Shown here piece by piece: positions 26,911 through 37,372 of a stretch of 64,000 nucleotides of DNA (its first letter is position 1; each line of letters opens with the position of its first letter). This stretch comes from Prolixibacteraceae bacterium. GTDB taxonomy: Bacteria; Bacteroidota; Bacteroidia; Bacteroidales; Prolixibacteraceae. The translations under genes and the position numbers were made by a program. Below the pieces are notes generated by a model. That model saw only the letters and a program-made list of their open reading frames with translations. It was not told where the DNA came from and made no database searches. Location: contig JAOARB010000020.1 of assembly GCA_025210775.1 (NCBI GenBank), forward strand, positions 62,001 to 126,000. The letters run 5' to 3'.

Positions 26911-27774
26911 TTATTTTTGGTAACAATTACTTTTAAGAATTGTCATACTAAAGAATTTAGTAAAAGTAAGTGCACCATTTCTATTTAAATGTGATCCATT
27001 ACAGAAATTAACGACATCTTCCTTCTCAGAACAGAAGTATTTCGAGAAATCATAAAACTCATAATCTATTGCATTCGATTTGAGATAAATTAAATCTTCA
27101 TTCCAATGTATATCATTAGCTACATACCTATTATAGGCATTCGAAAAAGGAGTAACCACATAAATCAACTGAATATGACTCTTTTTGCAGAGCTTATTGA
27201 TTAGCAAGAAATATTTCAACCCATAAAAATGATCCGTATGCAAAGTATGGTCATAAGCTTCCGCTCTAGCAGCCCCCCTTAACTTAATAGGATCTAATTG
27301 AGGTTTATAATGTTGTAATTCTTTCGTGTTTGGGATATAAAACATAAACTCCTTTCTACTCGGGTTACAAAAGTAATTCTTTACAATATTATTGCCATAA
27401 CTCTCCCTTAAATCAAAAACAACATTCGTTACATCAGGTAATTTATTTGTCTTTCTTAAACTAAAAGGACTCATCGACACTACTACGGTTCTTAGGTTAT
27501 TATTCAAAGAGAGAACTCGGACCAATTCTTTGTAAGACTCTTCTAAAGAAAAACCAGAAGAAGCAAGGTTGTATGAATCTTCAATAACCCCATTCTTAAA
27601 TGCATCTCTTGCATGAGACGAACCTAAAAAGATAATCTTTTCTCCAGAGTAATTTCTTCGTCTAACAATACTTTTCTGACGATCAATACAATAGCTATAA
27701 TCTACCAACAAAAAAGATAGAAATATTGTAAAGAAAAATGTCAATAAAGTAACATATCGAATAAATAGTTTCAT
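26911..27774 (-). CDS. Membrane-anchored SGNH-like protein, MBOAT partner
   Basis: A 287-residue protein with one N-terminal membrane anchor (about 5-25) and an extracytoplasmic SGNH-like domain. The nucleophile motif is FLGSSHARDAF (GSSH at 51-54); the C-terminal catalytic segment reads NGSHLNRNGA (259-268), where the family's Asp of DxxH is Asn259. It lies 9 bp downstream of an MBOAT acyltransferase gene, the arrangement of AlgI/AlgJ-type and DltB/DltD-type pairs, in which the MBOAT passes an acyl group across the membrane and the SGNH protein helps place it on a polysaccharide or teichoic-type polymer. The target here is unknown, and no alginate genes are nearby. Confidence 0.75.
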   Translation of the reverse strand: MKLFIRYVTLLTFFFTIFLSFLLVDYSYCIDRQKSIVRRRNYSGEKIIFLGSSHARDAFKNGVIEDSYNLASSGFSLEESYKELVRVLSLNNNLRTVVVSMSPFSLRKTNKLPDVTNVVFDLRESYGNNIVKNYFCNPSRKEFMFYIPNTKELQHYKPQLDPIKLRGAARAEAYDHTLHTDHFYGLKYFLLINKLCKKSHIQLIYVVTPFSNAYNRYVANDIHWNEDLIYLKSNAIDYEFYDFSKYFCSEKEDVVNFCNGSHLNRNGALTFTKFFSMTILKSNCYQK

Positions 27775-27783
27775 TCTAAGGAA

Positions 27784-29223
27784 TTAAAATTGAAAATATA
27801 TAAATGTAGTGTTTACTCTGCCCCAATAGATCGAAATAAAAGCAATAAAAAAGCCCAACACAATAAGTTCTAATATAAGAGCTCGCTTGCTTGTAAACCT
27901 AAAATCTAAACGTTCTCTATTACGAATAATCCACTCTATTAAAACCAAAAATACAATTTGTTGAATCCATACTCTCCAAAAAATATCAGGCAATGTAAAT
28001 TCAGTAAACATTCGATGAATAAAATGGAAAGAATCAACAATCGTTTCACTTCTAAAAAAGATCCATCCAACCATCACCAGTAAAAACGTAAAAAACATCT
28101 GTACACCTTCTTTAAAAGTAGGCAAAATCCGATTCTCTGCTAAATCAGAATACTTATATTTTCTATTCGTACGAAATACAAATGAGGGAATAAACAAAAC
28201 AGCGTGAAAAAGTCCCCATGCAACAAAAGTCCATTTGGCTCCATGCCATAAACCACTTAGCAAGAAAATAATAAAGATATTACGCATAGATTTTAACGTT
28301 CCTTCTTTTGAACCTCCCAAAGGAATGTAAAGATAATCTCGAAACCAGTTAGACAGAGAGATATGCCACCTTCTCCAAAACTCCCCAATATTACGAGAGA
28401 AATAAGGAAACTTGAAATTGGTCGACAACTCAAATCCAAAAAGTTTTGATGTTCCAATAGCAATATCAGAATAACCACTAAAATCACAATATATTTGGAA
28501 CGAGAAGAAGATCGCACCTAGCCATAATGAGATACCCGGAAGATCCGAATAATTAGAGAACACCTCTTCCACAATAGGAGAAAGTGAATCTGCAATAACC
28601 ACTTTCTTAAACATTCCCCACACAATAAGTCTTATTCCATTTACAGCTTGTTCGTACTGAAACACTCTTCTTTTCAGAACCTGTGGGACCAAATTTGTAG
28701 CACGTTCAATTGGTCCTGCCACCAACTGTGGAAAGAAAGAGACAAATGAAGCAAAAGAGATAAAATCATATGTAGGCTCCATCCTCTTTCGATATATATC
28801 AATAGTGTAGGACATGGTCTGGAAAGTATAAAAAGAGATCCCTACAGGCAATACAATATTTAAAGTCCAAACACTTTGAATCTCATACCCCATTGAATTA
28901 AATAGATCAACCCAAGAAGTAATAAAAAAATTATAATATTTAAAGAACCCTAACACACTAAGGTTAAATGCTACTGAACACCAGAGCAGATACTTCCGTT
29001 TGGTTTCTATCTTTTGATTCTGAAGACTAATTCCAATAACATAATCCACAAGAGTGGACAATATAATCAGAAACAAAAAACGGTAATCCCACCAGCCATA
29101 AAAGACATAGGAACTACCTAATATCAATAAATTCTGAAGTTTTAAATTATTGTTGAATACAAACCAATATAAGATAAAAACAGAAGGAAGAAAAAGTAAA
29201 AATTCAACGGAGTTAAACAACAT
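27784..29223 (-). CDS. MBOAT-family O-acyltransferase
   Basis: A 479-residue polytopic membrane protein (about 10-12 helices) of the AlgI/DltB-type MBOAT family that transfers acyl groups to extracellular glycans. Signatures: IYCDFSGYSDIAIG, FWRRWHISLSNWFRDYLYIPLGG, and LSGLWHGAKWTFVAWGLFHA containing the invariant active-site His. N-terminal YGWWDYRFLFLI and PVGISFYTFQTMSYTIDIYR are also typical. It forms a two-gene operon with the SGNH-like gene and probably acetylates a cell-surface polysaccharide. Confidence 0.93.
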   Translation of the reverse strand: MLFNSVEFLLFLPSVFILYWFVFNNNLKLQNLLILGSSYVFYGWWDYRFLFLIILSTLVDYVIGISLQNQKIETKRKYLLWCSVAFNLSVLGFFKYYNFFITSWVDLFNSMGYEIQSVWTLNIVLPVGISFYTFQTMSYTIDIYRKRMEPTYDFISFASFVSFFPQLVAGPIERATNLVPQVLKRRVFQYEQAVNGIRLIVWGMFKKVVIADSLSPIVEEVFSNYSDLPGISLWLGAIFFSFQIYCDFSGYSDIAIGTSKLFGFELSTNFKFPYFSRNIGEFWRRWHISLSNWFRDYLYIPLGGSKEGTLKSMRNIFIIFLLSGLWHGAKWTFVAWGLFHAVLFIPSFVFRTNRKYKYSDLAENRILPTFKEGVQMFFTFLLVMVGWIFFRSETIVDSFHFIHRMFTEFTLPDIFWRVWIQQIVFLVLIEWIIRNRERLDFRFTSKRALILELIVLGFFIAFISIYWGRVNTTFIYFQF

Positions 29224-29808
29224 CTCTTTTCAATTCTAAACAAATTATTATCATTCACAGAGCAAACCAAACTTGTTTCCATATTTTTAAACCCATAATT
29301 TCATTTAAAGAATAGGCCATAAAATAGGTAATAGTAGGGATTATTCATAAAAAGGCGTAAATAAAAAAGGCGATAATTAATCTATATATTGGATTACTGA
29401 ACAAAATATAAAGTGTGAATAACGACCTTAGGAGCAACGAAAATAGACGATTTAATCAATAATTACAAGAAATCTATATTTATTATGAGAAGAACCTGTT
29501 TTATGCTTATTACGACCAGATTTATACGAATTTAAGATAAAGGCATATTGAGTCCCGAATGATTTATTTAGGGATGCAATTTACAATAAGTAATATATGA
29601 TGAAGTGCTAATTGATAAATACAGATCCTCTTATATCATGTTACCTTCATATCAAGATTGATTATTTAAAATATTAGCATACCAGCTATTCGGGTTCCAA
29701 AATCTCCTTTTTCTTTCTAAACTTAATATCAAAAACAACATAAGCATGACAGGTATAAAACAATATACCTGCCACGCTTCATTACATTAAATGGATTATT
29801 TCATGAAA
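29224..29808. other. Intergenic region between MBOAT gene and GH3 gene
   Basis: No coding region is supported. It is AT-rich with scattered stops. Near the GH3 stop, caggtata (29750-29757) pairs with tatacctg (29764-29771) around a 6-nt loop; on the minus strand it could be the weak terminator of the polysaccharide utilisation operon. The upstream half presumably carries the promoter of the MBOAT gene, but no exact -7 box was seen. Confidence 0.5.
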
Positions 29809-32133
29809 TTACTTTATTCTGAAAGCATTATTCCATTTTGCATTTTTATCTGCTTCTATCATTAACACTTCTGTTCCTACTTGGATATTATATTGACCTT
29901 TTTCGATAACCCATTCCCCTTTAAGGTTTACAAATGCTAGGTCAGATGCTTTTACCTCGAACTTAACATGCTTTGTTTCATTCGGCAACAATGTAATTTT
30001 ATCAAAAGCACGCAGCCTTCTGTTATCTGGAGTGATCGAAGCATATAAATCCGAACTAAATAGAAGTACTGCTTCTTTCCCTACTCTAGATCCCGTATTG
30101 GTAACATCAACAGTAAAAGTAATAGTGTCGTTTGGACCAAATACTTTCAGGTTACTCTTCAGATTGCTGTATTTGAATGTCGTATAGCTTAGACCATGAC
30201 CAAAACCATATTGTAGATCTTGTACAGCCTTATAGTTATAGGCACCTTGCATCTCCGTTCTATTCTCTGCTGGCTTATAATCATAGTTGAACAAAGAATT
30301 CGGATGCTTTGGATAAGTATAAGGCAAACGACCTGAAGGGTTGGTCTTTCCAAAAAGAATATCCGCTGTTACTTCACCTCCATAGGTGCCTGGAAGATAC
30401 GTGTGTACCACAGCTTGAGCTAGAGGCTCAATGGCAGAAATCGTTCTAGGACGGCCTTCATTAAGCACCAAAACAATTGGCTTACCAGTCTTAGCCAATG
30501 CTTTCACAAGATCTTGTTGGTTCTCTGACAACGAAAGATTATTTAAGTCTCCAGGTTTCTCCGTGTAGGTATTCTCACCAATACAAGCGATGATCACATC
30601 TACTTTCTTTGCTGCCCTTACTGCTGCCTCAATATCAATATTCTCTTCTTCCCAATATGCTCCATCCATCTTATATTTTAGTCCTGGAACATAAGTAACA
30701 TGTGATGCCAGATCCTGTATAGACTGAAGGAAAGTATTGTGGTTCTTAATATATTTTTCCACTTTCTCCCCTTGCCACGAAAGGGTCCACCCACCTTGAA
30801 GCGTACGCATAGAGTTAGCATTAGGTCCTGTTACTAGCACTTTTGTTGAAGTTGAAAGGGGTAGTAATGATTTCTCATTTTTAAGTAAAGTAATCGACTC
30901 CTCTGCCGCTTTTTTAGCATCTTCTTTATGTGTCTTACTTGCAAAGTTACTGTAAGCTTTATAGTCAAACACAGGATGGTCAAATAGTCCCAAACGGAAT
31001 TTAAGGCGAAGAATACGTCTTACTGCATCGTCCAAACGATCCATCGAAACTTCTCCCTCTTTAACAAGTGCTACAAAATTATCCGTATAATTCACATCGT
31101 AAGGCACCATCGCCATATCAATACCTGCATTAAAGGCTAATTTAATCGCTTCTTTATCATCCTTTGCAATACGGTCACGTACATACAAGTTATTGATATC
31201 TTGCCAATCCGTAACAACCACTCCGTCAAAACGAAGATCTTCTTTAAGCATCTCTGTGATCATGTGGTGGCTTGCATGAACGCTCTCTCCATTTACAATA
31301 CCAGAGTTCACCATAACCGTCAATGCACCCGCTTCTACCGCTCTAACAAATGGCTCATAGTGCTTCTCTATTAGGTCCTGTACAGGGATATTGGCTGGTG
31401 TTCTATCTTTCCCATTAAAAGGAGCTCCATATCCCATATAATGCTTTAAACAGGAAGCAACATGGTGTTGGTCAATACTGTTCCTATCTTCTCCTTGGTA
31501 TCCTTTGATCACCTCTTTCCCCATTTCAGAGACAAGGTAGGCATCTTCTCCAAATGTCTCCCACATACGAGGCCATGCTGCATTTCTACCTAAATCAAGT
31601 ACTGGAGAGAAATCCCAAGGAAGATTAGATGCTCTGGTTTCATATGCTGTATTTTCTGCACCCTTGAAAACCAACAATCTATTAAAAGTCGCCGCTTGGC
31701 CAATCTGTTGAGGCAAAAATGTAGCATCTTGTGTATAGGTTGTTCCATGAATAGCATCGATACCATAAATAACAGGAATCCCTGTAGTTTCGATAGCAAT
31801 CTTCTGTATCTTACTCACCACATCATACCACTCCTTAAGGGTTAGTGGTGTATTGGATGCGGTATTTAAGATCGATCCCGTTTTTCTATTGATCAACACA
31901 TCTTTAAGCATTACTTCGTCCAATTGGAATGGGAAATGGCTAGAGTATACATTTTCTCCTTTACCAATCACATCTAAAGTAAACTGTGCGGTTTGTCCCA
32001 CCTTTTCTTCGACGGTCATCTTCTGAAGTATCGCTTCAATCTTATCCTCATAAGGCGACGTGTTGTTCTCTTTCGTACAAGAAAACATTGAAGCAATAAC
32101 TGCTAGACATGCTATGATGAATCTGTTTTTCAT
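29809..32133 (-). CDS. GH3 beta-glucosidase lipoprotein
   Basis: A 774-residue glycoside hydrolase family 3 enzyme (BglX-like) that releases glucose from beta-linked oligosaccharides. A lipoprotein signal ends at Cys19 (ASMFSC), so it is membrane-anchored, in the periplasm or on the surface. The N-terminal barrel has GIDAIHGTTY, LGRNAAWPRMWETFGEDAYL and the nucleophile Asp309 in VVTDWQD. The second domain has GGWTLSWQG and a glutamate-rich ACIGENTYTEKPGD loop, and a C-terminal Fn3-like domain starts near residue 665. It is the last gene of the utilisation operon and would finish degradation of the oligosaccharides made by the GH5 enzyme. Confidence 0.95.
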   Translation of the reverse strand: MKNRFIIACLAVIASMFSCTKENNTSPYEDKIEAILQKMTVEEKVGQTAQFTLDVIGKGENVYSSHFPFQLDEVMLKDVLINRKTGSILNTASNTPLTLKEWYDVVSKIQKIAIETTGIPVIYGIDAIHGTTYTQDATFLPQQIGQAATFNRLLVFKGAENTAYETRASNLPWDFSPVLDLGRNAAWPRMWETFGEDAYLVSEMGKEVIKGYQGEDRNSIDQHHVASCLKHYMGYGAPFNGKDRTPANIPVQDLIEKHYEPFVRAVEAGALTVMVNSGIVNGESVHASHHMITEMLKEDLRFDGVVVTDWQDINNLYVRDRIAKDDKEAIKLAFNAGIDMAMVPYDVNYTDNFVALVKEGEVSMDRLDDAVRRILRLKFRLGLFDHPVFDYKAYSNFASKTHKEDAKKAAEESITLLKNEKSLLPLSTSTKVLVTGPNANSMRTLQGGWTLSWQGEKVEKYIKNHNTFLQSIQDLASHVTYVPGLKYKMDGAYWEEENIDIEAAVRAAKKVDVIIACIGENTYTEKPGDLNNLSLSENQQDLVKALAKTGKPIVLVLNEGRPRTISAIEPLAQAVVHTYLPGTYGGEVTADILFGKTNPSGRLPYTYPKHPNSLFNYDYKPAENRTEMQGAYNYKAVQDLQYGFGHGLSYTTFKYSNLKSNLKVFGPNDTITFTVDVTNTGSRVGKEAVLLFSSDLYASITPDNRRLRAFDKITLLPNETKHVKFEVKASDLAFVNLKGEWVIEKGQYNIQVGTEVLMIEADKNAKWNNAFRIK

Positions 32134-32175
32134 TTTTGTATATTATTTAAATAAGTTGCTTTCAATATATTGGGA

Positions 32176-32835
32176 TTAGTATAGTGTAATATGAACAATT
32201 TGTCCTTGTGATACTTGCCCTCGGCTATCTTTCGCTTCAAGATACCAGCTCCATGTTCCTGCTTCCATCTCGTGATGGTAACTCGTGGTGGCAATATCTC
32301 CTTTAACTAGGGTGAAATCTGTATCTCCACTTCTTTTCGTATAAAGGAGGTAGACTATTTCACCTTCACCTTTGGTGGATGCTTCCCATGAAAACTCGAT
32401 ATTTCCAGCAGCTATATCTTTTATAGGGGTCAATGCTTTAGGTATAGAAGGAAGGTCTCCACTAACTCCTGTACCTTCAGTTCCAAACGACATCACCTCT
32501 CCTTTGATACTTGAAGTCCCATCGTGCACTTCAATTTGCCAATAATATTTTGTCGACGGGGCAAGTGCCTCCTCTATCGTATAGTATGGATCCTCAAGAT
32601 CACTTTTTTGAATGGCAAGGTTCTCTTCGGTGGTCCCCAACCAAACCGTATAGGTCAATCGATCCTTCTCAGGGTCGGTCGCATTCCACGACAACGATGG
32701 CCTAAAGGATTTACAAGTGGCATGATTAAGAGGTATCATATTATCTGGCTTATTGGGTGCCAAATTAGGAGTTTCTGACTTTTCACAACTAACCAATAGT
32801 GCGAACAGACTCCATAATATCCATTGCTTTTTCAT
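32176..32835 (-). CDS. Fn3-like surface lipoprotein
   Basis: A 219-residue lipoprotein (Cys17 in LLVSC) with two tandem beta-sandwich repeats of fibronectin type III character. The first (about 28-120) has SWNATDPEKDRLTYTVWLG and STKYYWQIEVHDG; the second (about 130-219) has EFSWEASTKGEGEIVYLLYTK and AGTWSWYLEAKDSRG. No enzyme motif is present. It lies between GH5 and GH3 genes in the operon and is probably a surface glycan-binding or spacer protein. Confidence 0.75.
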   Translation of the reverse strand: MKKQWILWSLFALLVSCEKSETPNLAPNKPDNMIPLNHATCKSFRPSLSWNATDPEKDRLTYTVWLGTTEENLAIQKSDLEDPYYTIEEALAPSTKYYWQIEVHDGTSSIKGEVMSFGTEGTGVSGDLPSIPKALTPIKDIAAGNIEFSWEASTKGEGEIVYLLYTKRSGDTDFTLVKGDIATTSYHHEMEAGTWSWYLEAKDSRGQVSQGQIVHITLY

Positions 32836-32855
32836 CTTTGTTGTTATTAGGTATA

Positions 32856-35800
32856 CTATTGGATAATAATATTAAATGTGTTTATTTCTTGTCCTTCACT
32901 CACCTTTAGGATATAGTTTCCTTTCGTCAATGCTTGAAGATCAAGAGCTATCTGACTATTATATGTGTCGTGTAATTGATAGGTTATAAGTTTGCCATTC
33001 ACAGAGTAGATCTCTGTTTTGACGGTTTGAGGATTGTCTTTAAATGGAACATTGATATAAAGTATTCCATTGGTTATAGGGTTAGGGTAGATGTTTATCG
33101 ATTTAATCGCAAAAGTTAGCTCTGTGTCTTCTGAACAGAGATTACTATCCATCACTTTGGCAGTATAGTTCCCTGACACTAAATGGTTCACCGTCAGAGT
33201 GGACTTTTGGGTTACTTGCTCTTGACCGTTTAAAATAACTGTATAAGGAGATTCGCCGCCTTCTATATGAATAGAGACGCTTTGACCATTAACTTTCGCA
33301 GTTGCATAAAGTGCTGCGGGAGCCTCCAAAACAACCTTATGTTGGCTGTTGTAAGAATGAACAGTAGTGGTTAGAATATCATATTCCCCAGCCGAAAGAT
33401 TATCTATTGTATAAGCATTATTTTGACTGATGTAATATTTATCTTGATTATTGATAAGGACCTCCATCGGAGATTTCTTACTTAAGATAGTAATGCTACC
33501 ATTATTCAATTGATAGCAAGTCGGCGATTGATACGATAGGTTAAAATTGGAAGAGGAAAATATCTCATCCACATCGTCTGAAATCGTCTCTCCAACTTGT
33601 TTGAACTCAAACCAATTAAGGTTATGCTCTTGTTGCTCAACTTTTAGGCGAAGTTGATAAGCCCCTTTATGAAGAAGCACCGATCTAAGGGCTTTTTGTG
33701 TCTGCCAAGTAGACCATCCACCAGTTGTCTTTAGTGTAAATGTTTTAACCAAATCGAAAGTGTTGCCTTCATCTTTACTTAACCACATCGATATCTTTGG
33801 AGCACTATGTGATGTGGCAATGCGCATATCAAGATCATAATAGCCCGTATGCTTGACTGCAATAAGGTAGTCCAGATAGTAACCTTCTTTGGCATAAGAC
33901 GAATTTTTCGCCCCATCAACATCCGAAGTGTTTTCAAAAGCAAAACCATAATTAAACACAAAATCTTCCGCTTCAATCTTACCTGGAACAAGCAATTGTC
34001 GTGGCAATAAGTTTTCAATAGAGAGCTTCGAAAACGAATCCAAGGCTTGCATGTCTGATGTTATTCCTCGGCCGCGATAACTTAAATTCATTGTGTTGAA
34101 ATAGGTAAAACCCTCACAACTTATTTCAAGTATACGGTTATTCTCTTTACGGATCTCGACCTGTTGAATCTCAAAGGACTTACCTGTATCATCTGATAAG
34201 GTAAAGTCCGTTGGGTTAAGAACACTTGTTGGATTAATTGCTTTGTTCAGCGTAACAAAAACCTTGTTTCCTGTTGTATTACTTTTAGCCGACAGGGCCT
34301 GGAAATCTACAGTACCAACAGGCTGTCCTTGTGTAAATTCAAAATAATTGAGGTTGGCCCCTCCTTTTTCAAAATAGAATACCACTTTTACATCTCCTGC
34401 AGGAAGAATGATATGGTCGAAAGTGGTGGTGTTCCAAGTATCATAATTTGCTGTAGATGGTAAGGTAAGCGTAGAAGTAATATCCACCCCATTAGCCATA
34501 ATCTTAATCTTCGATTCGTTTCCTGCATGACGAATTTGAAGACGGAAAGCCTGTGCTTCTGTATTATATACAGTATACTGCATCCACTCCTTATCTGCAG
34601 TCCATCCTACATTATAGGCGGCCCCTACAAAAGATCCATCCTCATTTTTATCATTACAAGGTTGAATGTCTACAGCATCATTTCGGTATGTCCAACCCGT
34701 ATTCCAGTCCGTATATTCTGTGACTTGACTTAGATTGGCTGTATCCTTATCCCAGTAGGTATATCCATTTTTCCCCATATCGAAATCCGCAAACCATGTT
34801 TTGTCTCCAACCACATGTTTTTTATACGGCTTACTTTCGTCTGTTTTGGTTTGTCGTAACATTGCATCAATCACATCATACATAATACGAACATTCTCAA
34901 TTTTATGGTTCTCGGCCCAATGATTCACTGCATCTATCGCTTCTTGCCCTGTAAGATCATCTGTGGTAGACTCCGTTCTCCAACCGTCGATCAATCGTTT
35001 GTATGCGTCTGGTTCTTCAACATACATCACATTATTGATCCCATTCTTCTTCACAGGCCACCATGACCATCCAATATTTTTACTTTCACATAGTTGGATC
35101 AAATGGGTATACCAAACATTTGAATTTTCCCCACTCTCACCAAGCCATAAAGGGACATTGTACTTATCGCTCTTTTCAATGATCCAATCCAAAGAGTTGG
35201 CATCGACATTGTTCCAGTATTTATGAAAACTAATGACAATGTTATTGTCCCATAGCGTCTCTGGCAAACCGTCATAGTTGTTGGCCCAATCATTTCCTTC
35301 AAGAAATACGATATGGTTATCACCAGTCGATCGGATGGCATCTGTACACTCTTCTAAAAGACGCCACAACATTTGATTGTTGTCATTCTTTAGTTCGCTC
35401 CAGTTAGTCTCGTTCAACAAATCATATCCTCCAATCCATGGTTCATCCTTATAACGATCCGCCAACTTCTTCCAAAGGGCCACCATCTTATGTCGGTTAT
35501 TCACATCTTCCCATAGAGAGGGTTTGCTCGGATCATAATCGCTAATGTCAGCATTACGACCTTGCCCGCCAGGTGCAGCATGTAAATCTAAAATAAGGTA
35601 CATATTATTGGCTTTACACCAACTTAATACCTGATCAACCCTTTCAAATCCACGCTCATACCAAGTATACTCGTGTCTTGTCAAATTGGATGCACTCTCT
35701 TTTTCAATAGGGGGCGTAAATTGGTTGAAATGCATAGCCAAACGCAAGCTATTAAAGCCCCAATGTGCCATCGAATCTACATCTGCTTTGGTCATATGGT

Positions 35801-36068
35801 TATTCCACCACTTCTCAAAGAAGTTGTCGGTTGCATCTTCGCCTATCGTCTCTATAAGCTTTTGACGAAACTCGTATTGAGTGCCTGCTACCCCTGCGGT
35901 TTTCATCATATAACCTTCCATCAACACCCAATTTCCTGTTCCAATACCTCGTAGAATAACTGTCTGGTTCTGATCATTCTTGATGACTTTGCCTTCCGTT
36001 CTAAGCGTTTGAGCAGTACTATTGAATAGGCCTAGAGCTAATATAATAAGAGGAAGAATGTGTTTCAT
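32856..36068 (-). CDS. Modular GH5 glucanase with CBM6-like domains and type IX signal
   Basis: A 1070-residue secreted enzyme. Signal peptide (about 1-19), then a GH5 TIM barrel (about 20-375): GFNSLRLAMHFNQF, YLILDLHAAPGGQG, acid/base Glu220 in LLNETNW, VISFHKYWN, nucleophile Glu311 in WLGESGENS, and GWSWWPVKK. A CBM6-like module (about 430-585) ends in NLNYFEFTQ, a linker domain follows (590-680), a second CBM6-like module (about 685-835) runs from PGKIEAEDF to NLNWFEFKQ, then Ig-like repeats. The end, SINIYPNPITNGILYINV to the last residue, is a type IX sorting domain (Por secretion tail), so the enzyme is exported through the type IX machine. Substrate probably a beta-glucan; the GH5 subfamily cannot be named by eye. 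Confidence 0.92.
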   Translation of the reverse strand: MKHILPLIILALGLFNSTAQTLRTEGKVIKNDQNQTVILRGIGTGNWVLMEGYMMKTAGVAGTQYEFRQKLIETIGEDATDNFFEKWWNNHMTKADVDSMAHWGFNSLRLAMHFNQFTPPIEKESASNLTRHEYTWYERGFERVDQVLSWCKANNMYLILDLHAAPGGQGRNADISDYDPSKPSLWEDVNNRHKMVALWKKLADRYKDEPWIGGYDLLNETNWSELKNDNNQMLWRLLEECTDAIRSTGDNHIVFLEGNDWANNYDGLPETLWDNNIVISFHKYWNNVDANSLDWIIEKSDKYNVPLWLGESGENSNVWYTHLIQLCESKNIGWSWWPVKKNGINNVMYVEEPDAYKRLIDGWRTESTTDDLTGQEAIDAVNHWAENHKIENVRIMYDVIDAMLRQTKTDESKPYKKHVVGDKTWFADFDMGKNGYTYWDKDTANLSQVTEYTDWNTGWTYRNDAVDIQPCNDKNEDGSFVGAAYNVGWTADKEWMQYTVYNTEAQAFRLQIRHAGNESKIKIMANGVDITSTLTLPSTANYDTWNTTTFDHIILPAGDVKVVFYFEKGGANLNYFEFTQGQPVGTVDFQALSAKSNTTGNKVFVTLNKAINPTSVLNPTDFTLSDDTGKSFEIQQVEIRKENNRILEISCEGFTYFNTMNLSYRGRGITSDMQALDSFSKLSIENLLPRQLLVPGKIEAEDFVFNYGFAFENTSDVDGAKNSSYAKEGYYLDYLIAVKHTGYYDLDMRIATSHSAPKISMWLSKDEGNTFDLVKTFTLKTTGGWSTWQTQKALRSVLLHKGAYQLRLKVEQQEHNLNWFEFKQVGETISDDVDEIFSSSNFNLSYQSPTCYQLNNGSITILSKKSPMEVLINNQDKYYISQNNAYTIDNLSAGEYDILTTTVHSYNSQHKVVLEAPAALYATAKVNGQSVSIHIEGGESPYTVILNGQEQVTQKSTLTVNHLVSGNYTAKVMDSNLCSEDTELTFAIKSINIYPNPITNGILYINVPFKDNPQTVKTEIYSVNGKLITYQLHDTYNSQIALDLQALTKGNYILKVSEGQEINTFNIIIQ

Positions 36069-36168
36069 ATTGCTTCTGTAATTTATACGTTTTGTGACCA
36101 GTAGAGAGGCCTATTTTCCTCTCTACTGTCTATCGTTCAGTAACGAAGTACTTTTTCTACTAATGAAT

Positions 36169-37344
36169 CTATGGTCGCTGAATTCCTGGATAGGACTTCT
36201 TTAAAACAATATCATCGATATAGATCACTCCGCTCGTTCCTTTACCATGGCTAAACATCACCCACAGATGTTTGATATCTGATGCGGTAATTTTATCGCT
36301 AGAGAAATCTTTATCAGAGAAATCAAAGGTAATATCGATCCATTTATCGGTGGCTTCGATCGTTTTCTCAACTTCCACTCTACCATCCCAGCTATCGTTA
36401 GTAGACAATCCAACCTTAATAAGTCTTTCGTCTTCTGGCATATTGAACGGATAGTCAACCCCACCAATATTTACCATTTTGCCTTCCAAGTAGATTCGGA
36501 ATGCTACTGCTGTGTACTCATCCGAAAAATTTAACGAACCGCTATTTAGACTATAACGCCCTTCGGTCCACCAGCCTCCTGTCTTACCCATTACAAGCAC
36601 ATTACTTCCTCCAAAAGCATAAGGATTGGTATTAGGGTTATAGTCATTAAAAAGCTTGGTGTCGCCATTGGCATCTCCCCAACTTCCTGAGAAAGGAGTA
36701 GTATTATCAAAGTTAAGAAACGACACCTGCTGTTTTTGGATTTCTCCATTCCCGATGGTTACAGTCGCTTCAGCTCTCAACATTGCACCCTGAATCGTAG
36801 CCTCAAATTTCACATTGTAGTCTCCTGCCTCAAGGTATCTAACGATCGTATCTGTAATACTTGTTTCTACCCACTTTCCATTACCAAAGTCCCATTTGCT
36901 ATTGGTAAATACCGTAGAAGGATCGCTATTAATTTTTAAATGTCGTAGATTCTCTTTTCCAGCCACCCCAGATTCAGATACATCATTAATCGTGATCAGC
37001 TGCTCGGCTTTAACCGAGATCTTATCAAATGTTTTCTTACTCACTCTGTTTCCATAAACTGCTGTAAGAACTGGCTGATAATCTCCGTCCACTGTATAGA
37101 TGATAATTCCCGATTCTTCACGGACTTTCTTACCATTGCCTAAGTCCCATTCAATATAGCTTAGTCCTTTGGTATTATTCGAAAACTCATAACTATTTGG
37201 GATGCCTGTCACACCAGAAACATCTTTAAAAGATGCATTCAGATCTACCACATTTTCATTCCAATTCTTTGGATCTCTATCATCTTCACACGCTACGGTG
37301 ATCCCCAAGAGAAGTATGGCTACTATATATAGAATTTTATTCAT
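36169..37344 (-). CDS. PKD-domain surface lipoprotein (glycan-binding candidate)
   Basis: A 391-residue lipoprotein (Cys19 in GITVAC). Two PKD-type repeats are seen (about 35-110, YIEWDLGNGKKV; about 120-200, KWDFGNGKWVETS...YLEAGDYNVKFEA), followed by a C-terminal beta-sandwich (about 210-391) with NVLVMGKTGGWWTEG, DITFDFSD and the ending GVIYIDDIVLKKS, a jelly-roll pattern seen in carbohydrate-binding modules. It is adjacent to SusD and probably acts as a surface glycan-binding protein (SusE/F position). Its C-terminal domain is clearly related to that of the next gene upstream. Confidence 0.82.
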   Translation of the reverse strand: MNKILYIVAILLLGITVACEDDRDPKNWNENVVDLNASFKDVSGVTGIPNSYEFSNNTKGLSYIEWDLGNGKKVREESGIIIYTVDGDYQPVLTAVYGNRVSKKTFDKISVKAEQLITINDVSESGVAGKENLRHLKINSDPSTVFTNSKWDFGNGKWVETSITDTIVRYLEAGDYNVKFEATIQGAMLRAEATVTIGNGEIQKQQVSFLNFDNTTPFSGSWGDANGDTKLFNDYNPNTNPYAFGGSNVLVMGKTGGWWTEGRYSLNSGSLNFSDEYTAVAFRIYLEGKMVNIGGVDYPFNMPEDERLIKVGLSTNDSWDGRVEVEKTIEATDKWIDITFDFSDKDFSSDKITASDIKHLWVMFSHGKGTSGVIYIDDIVLKKSYPGIQRP

Positions 37345-37372
37345 TGTAATATTGTTTTAGTATCCTTAGCAA

